Positions 56,028-64,000 of a stretch of DNA of 64,000 nt are shown here, in pieces (within the stretch, counting starts at the first letter, position 1; the number at the start of each line of letters is the position of its first letter). Position numbers and translations under genes: made by a program. The notes under the pieces are model-generated. The model had not been told where the DNA came from. It saw nothing but the letters and a program-made list of their open reading frames with translations, and did not search any database. Origin of the DNA: Chloroflexota bacterium (lineage in GTDB: Bacteria > Chloroflexota > Dehalococcoidia > DSTF01 > RBG-16-68-14); assembly GCA_003228685.1 (NCBI GenBank), contig QIFC01000025.1, positions 23,186 to 87,185 on the forward strand, written 5' to 3'.

Positions 56028-57092
56028 ATGGAAGAGCCGATACAGATCACGTCAGACTCGCAGCCGTCGCCACTGCTGGAGCCGCTGTTGGGCATTCACA
56101 GCGCGCCGAGTTTGAGTTGGCTCGCCGACTCAACTGCGACCGCCGCAGAACGCGGCCTGGGCGCTCTTTATAGTGTGTTCTACCTTACGGACGCATCCGG
56201 CCGGCTTTCGGCGGTGACACCCGCCTCGGGGCCGCAGAAGGGCGCTCTTGCGCGTCTCAGCCAGGCGCTGGACTTCGAAATTGGGGCGGTCAAAATAGAT
56301 CCGGATGAGCGGCCCCTACTGACTGCTGCGCTCACTGATGGCCGTACGCTCAACATCGATAGTCTGAGTGATGCGCTGCCGCAGCCGCTGGATGACGACC
56401 GGGTCCGGTCCCTTGGGCGTGAATTAGGCGTAGCCTCCGCTATCGTGGCGCCGTTCCATCGGAACGGCGAAAGCTCAGGCCTGCTGCTGTTGCTGGTTGG
56501 CGATGGGCAGACCGGCTCCTTGGGGTACGCGGAAGCACTTGCTCGCCATGTCGCAGTAGCGCTAACGAACCTGCGCGAGAGGGAGGCCGGTCGCAAGCGC
56601 GGCGAGGTGGACGCGGTGCGCTGGGTTTACGACGAGCGTCGTTTTTCGGAGGAGTTGGGCCAAGAGTCTCGCCGCGCGAAACGTCACGAACGGCCGCTCT
56701 CGGTTCTCTTCGTGCGGATCCTGAACCTGGAGGAATTGCAGGCGCGCTACGGGAGGTTCTTGGCCGAGCGAGTGCTCCGCCAAGTGGCCGGACGCCTGGA
56801 CGATGCGATGAGGGATACAGACTTCTTAGGAGCCTCCGCGAGCGATGGGTTCGGCGCGATCCTCGTCGAAGCAGATCAGGACGGCGCCGACATGGCCCAA
56901 GAACGGCTCCTGGCCGGCCTGCACGAAATGAAGCTGCCGCACACTGACTTGCCGAACCTGGAGATCCAGCTTGGCTGCGCAACCGCGACCCTGCCGCAGG
57001 ATGGCGAGACCGCCGACGAACTGATCGTTGCCGCGGAATCCCGGCTGCAGCAGCGGACGATTATACAGCAAGACGCAGCGTCAGCCGTCTAG
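56028..57092 (+). CDS. GAF + degenerate GGDEF-domain protein
   Basis: GAF-like N-terminal half; DERRFSEELGQESRRAKRHERPLSVLFVRILNLEELQARYG...; GASASDGFGAILVEA in place of GGDEF motif. Confidence 0.7.
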   Translation: MEEPIQITSDSQPSPLLEPLLGIHSAPSLSWLADSTATAAERGLGALYSVFYLTDASGRLSAVTPASGPQKGALARLSQALDFEIGAVKIDPDERPLLTAALTDGRTLNIDSLSDALPQPLDDDRVRSLGRELGVASAIVAPFHRNGESSGLLLLLVGDGQTGSLGYAEALARHVAVALTNLREREAGRKRGEVDAVRWVYDERRFSEELGQESRRAKRHERPLSVLFVRILNLEELQARYGRFLAERVLRQVAGRLDDAMRDTDFLGASASDGFGAILVEADQDGADMAQERLLAGLHEMKLPHTDLPNLEIQLGCATATLPQDGETADELIVAAESRLQQRTIIQQDAASAV

Positions 57093-57123
57093 CTGAGCGC
57101 CGCGTCGGTTGTGATGGGTTTGG

Positions 57124-57789
57124 CTACGCCGACGAATCTTCTTCCAATTCGATGCTCAGCTTTGTGTCCCCCTTGCCCAGGTGGTTTCGGAGACTGGTCA
57201 GCAGCGCATCGCTGACGCCGTCTGGGTCGGCGGCGTCGTTGATCCACAGCTTGAGTGTTGCCTGGCGTCCGTCGTAGTCGAGTAGAGCGACGTCAATCAC
57301 CGAGGGATTCTCGTTTACGGAGCTGTCGACTTCCTTGAGATCCAGGTTGCCGGACTTGCTGCCTACAGCCAGCCGCAGGCAGCGCGACATCTTCGCGCTG
57401 GGGCTGGGAGCCGGCATGGGAGCCGTCTCTTTTGGCTCGGGCGTTCCGACTGCACCCGTGTCTATCTTGTCGGAATCCAGGTCGACCTGAGCCTCCGGCT
57501 CCAATACTGGTGCTTCGATCTCCTCGATAGGTCCTAGCGAGGGAACCGCTCGCAGCGGTGGAGCGGCGCCACCGTTTTCAAACGATACTGAGAGCTGCTC
57601 GCGCGCGCGCGACATGGCTGCTTCCAGCTCGCGCGAGCGTTCGGCCAACTCAACGACCTGCGCCACCTGTTCTCGCACGGTCGCGACAGAGCGGCCGGCT
57701 TCCAACAGCGCAATATCCAACGTCGAGAGGGCTTGGTCCAGCTCGGTTCTAATACTGGACACGTCGGCGGTGTGTACCTTCTCCACCAT
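57124..57789 (-). CDS. Hypothetical coiled-coil protein
   Basis: 221 aa ORF, good GC-frame consistency; VVELAERSRELEAAMSRAREQL. Confidence 0.55.
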   Translation of the reverse strand: MVEKVHTADVSSIRTELDQALSTLDIALLEAGRSVATVREQVAQVVELAERSRELEAAMSRAREQLSVSFENGGAAPPLRAVPSLGPIEEIEAPVLEPEAQVDLDSDKIDTGAVGTPEPKETAPMPAPSPSAKMSRCLRLAVGSKSGNLDLKEVDSSVNENPSVIDVALLDYDGRQATLKLWINDAADPDGVSDALLTSLRNHLGKGDTKLSIELEEDSSA

Positions 57790-57859
57790 GCGGTGCCTCC
57801 TTGCCTGAGCGTTTTCGTCCGTACATGGGCCGGTATTCTCGTATCTCGATTATCGAGTA

Positions 57860-58192
57860 ATGGTAGAGGTCTCGACCATAGGGGAACTCCTACTTTTGAG
57901 GAAGAGCGCCCTTATGGCTCGACGGTCCGTCGGGCGCTTGTTACTATTCGGTGCGGCCGAACAAGAAAGGAGCTGGCTGGTGGACGTTGAACTGTACTCC
58001 TCAGACGCCTTTACGGCGAAGAAGGAAGAGTTGTTGTCGCGCTTCGAGAGCGAGTATCGGTTTGAGAAGGGGGACGAACTATACGTGGAACGGGGAGGAG
58101 AGCGGCCTCTCAAGGTTCGCGTGATCGATGTCCGGCTCTTTGTTGGCGAAGGTGGTTCGCTAACGAGCGAATTGCTCGCCATGAAGCTGTAG
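57860..58192 (+). CDS. Hypothetical protein
   Basis: 110 aa ORF ending just before the PPOX gene. Confidence 0.5.
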   Translation: MVEVSTIGELLLLRKSALMARRSVGRLLLFGAAEQERSWLVDVELYSSDAFTAKKEELLSRFESEYRFEKGDELYVERGGERPLKVRVIDVRLFVGEGGSLTSELLAMKL

Positions 58193-58202
58193 GAGGCAGA
58201 TC

Positions 58203-58592
58203 ATGACACCAACACCGGAACAGGAAGCGCTGGTCAAGGAACAGAAGCTGGGGGTCCTTGCCACCCAGAAAAAAGATGGCAGTTCGCAGCTGTCGCCCAT
58301 CTTCTATGCGTATCAAGAGGGGCGCATTGTCATCTCCATCACAAAGACACGCGCCAAATACCATAACATCAAGCGCAACCCCCAAGTCTCGATCTGCATC
58401 ATGAATCCGGAAGGGCGGCCCTATGTGACCGTCTACGGCCGAGCTGAGATTGAGGAGGAGGACATCGTCGATGGCACGGCGGCGGTCTTCAAGCGCTTCA
58501 ACGACCGAGGGCTTCCTGACAACTTTGAGGCGCTGCTTCGCGAGCAGCAGCGCGTACTCGTGTTCCTTACTCCTGAGAAGTTCGTACCCTAG
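58203..58592 (+). CDS. Pyridoxamine 5'-phosphate oxidase-like (PPOX, possibly F420-dependent) protein
   Basis: LGVLATQKKDGSSQLSPIFYAYQEGRIVISITKTRAKYHNIKRNPQVSICI. Confidence 0.88.
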   Translation: MTPTPEQEALVKEQKLGVLATQKKDGSSQLSPIFYAYQEGRIVISITKTRAKYHNIKRNPQVSICIMNPEGRPYVTVYGRAEIEEEDIVDGTAAVFKRFNDRGLPDNFEALLREQQRVLVFLTPEKFVP

Positions 58593-58865
58593 CGGAGCAT
58601 GCTGAGAAGAGACGACGCCGGGCCACATTGCCTGTCCGAAGCGATCTACACGTAGCGGGCGATCCATGGGCTGAAGCCCCGGCCGGTGTCTGGTGAATTG
58701 GCCGACAATCTCATCGAGTCCGCCGCGAAGGCGCCCAGGGGTGGCAGTGCCCAGGCGTAGGCCTCTGTCGCAATATCCATCGGGGTTCGATAGGGACGTA
58801 CAGTCCGGCGACGAGGCGGTCCGTCGAATAGTGGCGCACCAGGGGCGCTGGGACAGCGTTAATAA

Positions 58866-59261
58866 CTAGCGCCGTAACCAGAGCTTCCTGCGCTTGTTGC
58901 AGTGCGCGCAGACGGAGCCGCGAATTGTGGTCCCGTCCCGCAGTTCAACCTCACGCTCCTGGAGGTGGCCTGTGCAAAAGAGGCCACGGCATTTGGAACA
59001 CTCGCCTTGCGGTTGCACGTCGCAGCGCTCTTGGCCGCAGTGCATAGCTGCGTTGCGCTCGCCGACGGCCGCTTGGTAGGCGAAGTGCTGAATCAGGTCC
59101 TCCTTCTTTCGACCGCAATCCTTCGTGTAACAAATCTCCTGTCCATCAGCCAGGCGGTCGCCGTGCTCGCTACAGAAGCTACGCCCGCAATATTGGCAGA
59201 CAGCAACGCCCGGCCTGCCACAGGCCCTGAGCCGGCGCGATACCTCACACTTCGTAATCAT
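58866..59261 (-). CDS. Cys/His-rich B-box-like zinc protein
   Basis: Two knuckles CQYCGRSFCSEHGDRL and CSKCRGLFCTGHLQER plus terminal CAHCNKRRK. Confidence 0.6.
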   Translation of the reverse strand: MITKCEVSRRLRACGRPGVAVCQYCGRSFCSEHGDRLADGQEICYTKDCGRKKEDLIQHFAYQAAVGERNAAMHCGQERCDVQPQGECSKCRGLFCTGHLQEREVELRDGTTIRGSVCAHCNKRRKLWLRR

Positions 59262-59515
59262 CAGATGTCTCGGGACACATTCTGCTAGATGGCTTCAGAC
59301 CTAGCAACTTGCTGTATTCCCGTAGATGTACTCCGTGTGGCTGATGCTCCAGATACCGTAGGCAAACTTAGGGAGAGTCTAGGGTTCAATCGCGTCCCTA
59401 CCGTGGGGAATCTCGGATAGGACGGCGAGCCGACAGTCGCGATACTAGCCTCGTCAGGAAGAAACCAGAGCGCCTGCGGCTTCTGCCGTAGGCGATTGTC
59501 GCGACGAGGTGACGC

Positions 59516-60343
59516 TTGCCCCGAGTCAACGCGAAGAGGGTACCACGTGCAGTAGGAACGGCTGCGCGATCAGCCAAGAATGAGAAAGCGGCGGCGCCGA
59601 ACAACAAACGAAACGACATCAGCGACGACCTGTCAGAAATCGTTCAGGATTACATGCCGCTTGTCCGGCACGCGGTCAATCGGATCACCGTAGGCTCATC
59701 GGGCGCAGGCATCCTCCAGTACGAGGATATGCTCAGCTACGGAATGCAAGGGCTGATTGAGGCCTTCAACGCGTTCGATCCGACACGTGGGGCGAAGTTC
59801 TCAACATACGCGTTGCCGCGCATTCGCGGTGCGATCCTAGACGCTCTGCGGGCGGCGCATCCACTGCCACGCTCGTTGCAGAAGTTCTCGAGCGATGTCG
59901 AACAGGCAAGCGCGACGCTTCACGTGAAGCTGGGCCGCACGCCTACGAAGGCCGAGCTGGCGGATCAGATGGGCATCCCTGAGAAGGACTTTCTCTCCAC
60001 GCTACGTACCAGCAGCATCCGCGTTGTTTCTCTGGACGGGCTTGCGGATACTGCGGTGAGCGGTAACACAGAGAAGCTCTGGGAGATGGCGGACGGGGAT
60101 CCCGGTGTTGACCCGGACGCGATGGCACAGGACACCATGGTCCGTCGCCTGCTTCATGAAGCCGTCGATACGCTTCCAGATCGCGAGAAAACGATCGTCC
60201 AACTGTACTACATGCGTTCCCACTCGCTGAAAAGCATCGGCAAAGCGCTCGGCATCTCGGAATCACGAGCGTCACAACTCCGGCATCGCGCGATTCGCCG
60301 GCTACGGACCACGCTGAACGAAGAGTTGCAGGACGCTGCGTAA
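59516..60343 (+). CDS. FliA/WhiG-type RNA polymerase sigma factor
   Basis: YEDMLSYGMQGLIEAFNAFDPTRGAKFSTYALPRIRGAILDALRAAHPLPRSLQKFS; DTLPDREKTIVQLYYMRSHSLKSIGKALGISESRASQLRHRAIRRLR. Confidence 0.92.
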   Translation: MPRVNAKRVPRAVGTAARSAKNEKAAAPNNKRNDISDDLSEIVQDYMPLVRHAVNRITVGSSGAGILQYEDMLSYGMQGLIEAFNAFDPTRGAKFSTYALPRIRGAILDALRAAHPLPRSLQKFSSDVEQASATLHVKLGRTPTKAELADQMGIPEKDFLSTLRTSSIRVVSLDGLADTAVSGNTEKLWEMADGDPGVDPDAMAQDTMVRRLLHEAVDTLPDREKTIVQLYYMRSHSLKSIGKALGISESRASQLRHRAIRRLRTTLNEELQDAA

Positions 60344-60443
60344 GAGAACTCCACCTTCCCACGCAGAGATATCGGGGACTTTGCCTGCCCGCATCGGGCA
60401 TTCCCCAAAGGGCAACGCGCCGTCGCCGCGATAAGCTGATCGC

Positions 60444-61442
60444 ATGGTTGAACAGAGTCACCTGCCGGTCGTGTTACTTGGCGGTGGAACGTGCGCGGCT
60501 TCCTATGTGCAGACGCTCTCGTGTCGCGCCGAACTGCGCTTCAGTCTGGATGACCCGGGTGTCGCCGCCGCAGTCGTCGTTCCTAGCGCCCATGACCCGT
60601 TCAGCCACGCCCGAGAGGCGCTGCTGGCCGGCATTCCCGTACTCTACGCTGCTCCCTTCTACCTGAGTCCGTGGCAGGCGAGCGTTCTGGACGAACTGAG
60701 CAGGAACAAGGGCCTCATTCTGCGCTTTGTTGAGCCTTTCCGGTACCATCGGGGCTATTCGTTCCTACAGAGGCTCCTAGAGGGACGAGAGCCGTTCTGG
60801 CGGCCTCTCTACGTGCGGTCTCTCTACTCGACGCCCGCTGAGGCGCAAGCACGTATTGATGACCTCGCTACTGAGGAGATGGCGCTCTACGACAGCTTGC
60901 TCGATGCGCAACCCTTACGCGTGTCCGCAGTGGCGGTTCACCGTGATGAGACAGCCCAGGTCTGCGCCGCATCTATCACCGTGGAATACGACGAAGGACC
61001 ACCGTTGCATAGCATGGTGAGCTTGGCTGAGGCGTCCGAAGAGCATCAACTGGTCGCGGTTGCGTCTGAGCGTACGGTCGTGCTCAATCAGGTGGATGAC
61101 CAGGTACCGCTCAGGATCATTGGGGCCGACTCTGCGGGCCACGACGTTACGTTTGGCGGCGAGCGCAGCGGCTCTGAGCGGGGCGACCCCTTCGCACAAG
61201 AATTCGATCTTTTCCTGGCTGCCATTGATGCGCATGACATCTCGTTTGGGAACGGCGCTCGCTGGTCGCGCGTCGCCGCGATCTGGTGGGCGGCGCGGCA
61301 ATCGATGAGCTTTGGTGGCTCCGTTGACGTACCGCAGTTGCAACGTACAACAAATCCGCCGCCCCTCACCGTGATAGAGGGCGGCGGTCACGTTTCCCGA
61401 CTGGCTGGTCGCCGGCCTGTACTGACTGTAGTTGCTGGTTAA
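60444..61442 (+). CDS. Divergent Gfo/Idh/MocA-like protein
   Basis: HAREALLAGIPVLYAAPFYLSPWQASVLDELSRNKGLILRFVEPFRYHRGYSFLQRLL echoes the Gfo/Idh N-terminal domain, but the (E/D)KP motif is absent. Confidence 0.5.
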   Translation: MVEQSHLPVVLLGGGTCAASYVQTLSCRAELRFSLDDPGVAAAVVVPSAHDPFSHAREALLAGIPVLYAAPFYLSPWQASVLDELSRNKGLILRFVEPFRYHRGYSFLQRLLEGREPFWRPLYVRSLYSTPAEAQARIDDLATEEMALYDSLLDAQPLRVSAVAVHRDETAQVCAASITVEYDEGPPLHSMVSLAEASEEHQLVAVASERTVVLNQVDDQVPLRIIGADSAGHDVTFGGERSGSERGDPFAQEFDLFLAAIDAHDISFGNGARWSRVAAIWWAARQSMSFGGSVDVPQLQRTTNPPPLTVIEGGGHVSRLAGRRPVLTVVAG

Positions 61443-61690
61443 CTTTCGCTCGGGGCGCCGTCAAGAGCGGTGGCGGCGGAAGGCACTTCGCTGTTCTCGC
61501 TGCCGGTGCGGTTCTTGCGTATGCCGGGTTCAGCGTTCTCTCGATCGAGCAACTCCTGGCGGAGCACGGGGATCTCCTTCGGCGCGGCGATGCCGATCTT
61601 GACCCGGTCGCGTTCGACTCCGAGCACACGGATGTAGATGTTCCCCGCGATTACTATCCCTTGATCGACTTTCCGCGTAAGCACAAGCAT
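61439..61690 (-). CDS. csrA: Carbon storage regulator CsrA
   Basis: MLVLTRKVDQGIVIAGNIYIRVLGVERDRVKIGIAAPKEIPVLRQELLDRE. Confidence 0.96.
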   Translation of the reverse strand: MLVLTRKVDQGIVIAGNIYIRVLGVERDRVKIGIAAPKEIPVLRQELLDRENAEPGIRKNRTGSENSEVPSAATALDGAPSES

Positions 61691-61857
61691 GCTGCTTCTC
61701 CTTGCGCCCGGTGCGAGGGAGTTCGTTCAACTCCGCGCGTCCGCGCCGGAAATCGCCAGCGCGACAGTGCAAATTACGCCTGTCGCCGCGCTGTTGTATC
61801 TCTTATCGGCAAACTGCTGATGGTTGGCCAGGGCTTGGATACGCCGCTGGGCAGGAG

Positions 61858-62226
61858 TTAGGTCAGCGCAGGCTGCTTGGGAAGCGTGGATTCGATGCGT
61901 TCAATGAGAGAGCGCGGGCTGAATGGCTTGGCGATGTAGCCCTGAAGGTTGGCGCCGCGGGATGCTTCCGGCACCAGGCCGGTGAGGTAGAGGACGGGAA
62001 TGCTGGATGTGGTCGCATCGGATTGCAGACGGCGGTTGACTTCTAGGCCGCTCATCTGGGGCAACGCAATGTCTAGCAGAATCAGGTCCGGCTGCTCCAG
62101 CTTGGCGAGCTTGAGACCAAGGATGCCATCTCCTGCTTCGAGGACGCGGAAGCCGGCGTCCTCAAGTGCCCTTCGAACGAGTCTGCAGATGGTTGGTTCG
62201 TCGTCGACTATGAGGACCGTTGGCAT
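61858..62226 (-). CDS. Response regulator (receiver domain only)
   Basis: MPTVLIVDDEPTICRLVRRALEDAGFRVLEAGDGILGLKLAKLEQPDLILLDIALPQMSGLEV...GYIAKPFSPRSL; all catalytic residues present. Confidence 0.93.
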   Translation of the reverse strand: MPTVLIVDDEPTICRLVRRALEDAGFRVLEAGDGILGLKLAKLEQPDLILLDIALPQMSGLEVNRRLQSDATTSSIPVLYLTGLVPEASRGANLQGYIAKPFSPRSLIERIESTLPKQPALT

Positions 62227-62227
62227 A

Positions 62228-62767
62228 CTAGGCCGCCTGTTCTGAGTTGAGGCAGAATCCGAGCGTTCTGCCGTGCTTGTGTCTGGTCGTGACCCAGAGC
62301 CTGCCTTTGTGGAGTCGTACGATGTTCTGCGCGTCCATGAGGGCCGTCTCGAAGTCTGCTCCGGCCTTGCGATTGGGTGTCGACGTTCGCGCCGGTTGTT
62401 CAAGGTCCACACCGTGGTCGCGGATGGCCACGGAGACGAGCGCCTTACACGCCTGGGGTTCGCCGTCGCTTGCCGCCGTCTCGTGAGACTGAGCGAGGCA
62501 CCTGGACGCGACCTCTACCTCGATTGGCCCGCCGGCCGGGGCTGATTCTAACGCGCTTCGTAAGAGGCTCGTCGCCACCTCAGCCAGCTTCGCGGAGTCG
62601 GCGATGACGGTTGGTGCCCGCTCCATCACGATGTGGACGCGCTGGCCCAAGTTGTCGAGTTCATGGACGACGCCTGAGACGACGTCGACGATCTGGACGG
62701 CACCCAGGTTGAGCGACTCTTCAACTGGAGCTACCTGGCGTTCGGGACGCAACTTATCAGCCGTCAT
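62228..62767 (-). CDS. Degenerate histidine-kinase-like HATPase protein
   Basis: LAEVATSLLRSALESAPAGGPIEVEVAS...VSVAIRDHGVDLEQPAR...LHKGRLWVTTRHKHGRTLGFCL; abuts response regulator gene. Confidence 0.6.
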   Translation of the reverse strand: MTADKLRPERQVAPVEESLNLGAVQIVDVVSGVVHELDNLGQRVHIVMERAPTVIADSAKLAEVATSLLRSALESAPAGGPIEVEVASRCLAQSHETAASDGEPQACKALVSVAIRDHGVDLEQPARTSTPNRKAGADFETALMDAQNIVRLHKGRLWVTTRHKHGRTLGFCLNSEQAA

Positions 62768-62798
62768 AGCTCGGTGTGATGGAACTGCGTGATAGCCG

Positions 62799-63107
62799 CT
62801 AGCCGTCTGTCCCGGTCCTGGGCAGGCTCTCGGTGTGGGGCAGCTCAAGCTGGCCAACAGGTTCCTGAAGCGTCACGTTCGCCTCGCGCAGGATGATGCG
62901 GGCTCGGTCTTCGGCGCCGCCCTCCCGGCAGGCGCAGTAGGCCGCGAAGATGGCGCGGTCCAGCAGGCGAAGTCCCTGTCCGTTCAACTCCTCCGCGTGC
63001 TCGCTGCGGAGGCGCAGGAGGCGCACCATGCGGCCGACGTAGACGTTCCTGAGTTGTTCCGGTTCTGTTTCCAGTATCTGTATCTCGCTAGGGCGTTTCG
63101 TTTCCAT
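62799..63107 (-). CDS. Hypothetical protein
   Basis: 102 aa ORF between two regulator genes, same strand. Confidence 0.45.
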   Translation of the reverse strand: METKRPSEIQILETEPEQLRNVYVGRMVRLLRLRSEHAEELNGQGLRLLDRAIFAAYCACREGGAEDRARIILREANVTLQEPVGQLELPHTESLPRTGTDG

Positions 63108-63149
63108 GGGGTACCATCTCTTATTCTTCTGCGCTTATGTGGATGGAGC

Positions 63150-63926
63150 CTAGCCGGCTTGCTGCTGCTCTAGCGGTACGTCCGGCGGGGCGTCCAGGCC
63201 GACCAAGCCCTTGCGCAGGGCGTAGCGGATGAGGTCGGTTCTGTTGCGGGCGCGAAGCTTGCTCATGATGTGGGCCTTGTGGGCCTCTACTGTCTTTACG
63301 CTGATGAACAGCTCTTCCGCGATCTTCTGATTCGAGTAGCCTTCGGCGATGAGTTGCAGGACCTCACGCTCTCTGCTCGTGAGCAGGTCGTAACCCACCT
63401 TGCCGTCCTCCTGCTTGGCCTGCCAGAGGTACTGGTTGACGGCGTCGCCCTCGGAGATGGCGGAGCTGAAGTAGGTGTTGCCGCGATGTACCGCCTGGAT
63501 GCCGAGGAGCAATTCCTCAACGTCGGAACGCTTGACGACGTAGCCTGAGGCGCCTGCGCGGAGGGCGGAGATGATCTGCTCGTCTTCCATGTAGCCGGTG
63601 AGGATGAGTACGCGGCTCTTGGGCGCCCGCTTGCGAATCTGACGTGTCGCCTCCAAGCCGTTGAGGCCTGGCATGATCATGTCCATCAGGACCACGTCCG
63701 GCATGAGCTGCTCGGTAGCGGTGACGGCCTCACGGCCGCTTGAGGCGTCGCCAACGACCTCAACTTCATTTCGGGCCTCCAGCAGCTGGCGAAGCGCCTG
63801 TCTGAGGATGGCGTGGTCGTCCACAATGAGAACGCGAACACGCTGGCCGGCGGCGCGCGTCCAGCCTGGGCGGGCGGCGGCGTCCTTTGCGCGCCTAGAG
63901 GTGGGCTTTGCGTTGCTTGCCTGCAT
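63150..63926 (-). CDS. NarL/FixJ-type (LuxR HTH) response regulator
   Basis: RVLIVDDHAILRQALRQLLEARNEVEVVGDASSGREAV...DVVLMDMIMPGLNG; LTSREREVLQLIAEGYSNQKIAEELFISVKTVEAHKAHIMSKL. Confidence 0.95.
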   Translation of the reverse strand: MQASNAKPTSRRAKDAAARPGWTRAAGQRVRVLIVDDHAILRQALRQLLEARNEVEVVGDASSGREAVTATEQLMPDVVLMDMIMPGLNGLEATRQIRKRAPKSRVLILTGYMEDEQIISALRAGASGYVVKRSDVEELLLGIQAVHRGNTYFSSAISEGDAVNQYLWQAKQEDGKVGYDLLTSREREVLQLIAEGYSNQKIAEELFISVKTVEAHKAHIMSKLRARNRTDLIRYALRKGLVGLDAPPDVPLEQQQAG

Positions 63927-64000
63927 GCTTTGCGCTCCTTCGCTAGCGGACTGGGGTCTCGGCGTACTCTTTGGCGAAGCTACCATAACAACTTCTTTCT

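Overview
64 kb high-GC window. Gene content suggests a monoderm, Chloroflexota-like bacterium, but this is inferred from domain content and was not tested. Main blocks: (1) 1-8937, a minus-strand CoA-thioester catabolic operon: DUF35/OB-fold protein, SCP-x/Ltp2-like thiolase, two adjacent acyl-CoA dehydrogenases (one frameshifted), a tandem-domain family III CoA-transferase, split MaoC-type hydratases, an SDR and a thiolase. (2) tRNA-Arg(TCG) and tRNA-Glu(TTC). (3) A dispersed cohesin/dockerin surface system: four small membrane-anchored cohesin-like paralogues with four invariant cysteines (two also carry Excalibur Ca-binding domains, and most have LPPTG-like C-termini), a 1475-aa beta-helix protein with a C-terminal dockerin, a 724-aa secreted protein with degenerate dockerin-like repeats, and an orphan dockerin remnant. 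(4) A Tad/Flp pilus locus (18.3-28.8 kb) with three receiver-like domains that lack the phospho-acceptor Asp, and clusters of compact DNA hairpins, one of them inside the translated 5' end of a TadE-like gene. (5) An accessory patch at 30.9-33.4 kb: a HEPN-like gene ending in a 17-bp inverted repeat, an excisionase-fold/PIN (VapC-like) toxin-antitoxin pair overlapping by 95 nt, and a decayed tandem copy of the same module. (6) A sugar/lipid catabolic cluster (ceramidase-like, PIG-L, two Gfo/Idh/MocA, methyltransferase, M28 peptidase). (7) A regulatory tail: degenerate GGDEF protein, FliA/WhiG-type sigma factor, CsrA, response regulators and a degenerate HATPase. The strongest candidate for an undescribed system is the cohesin/dockerin display system. 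The duplicated and decaying TA locus and the Tad-locus hairpin elements are next.
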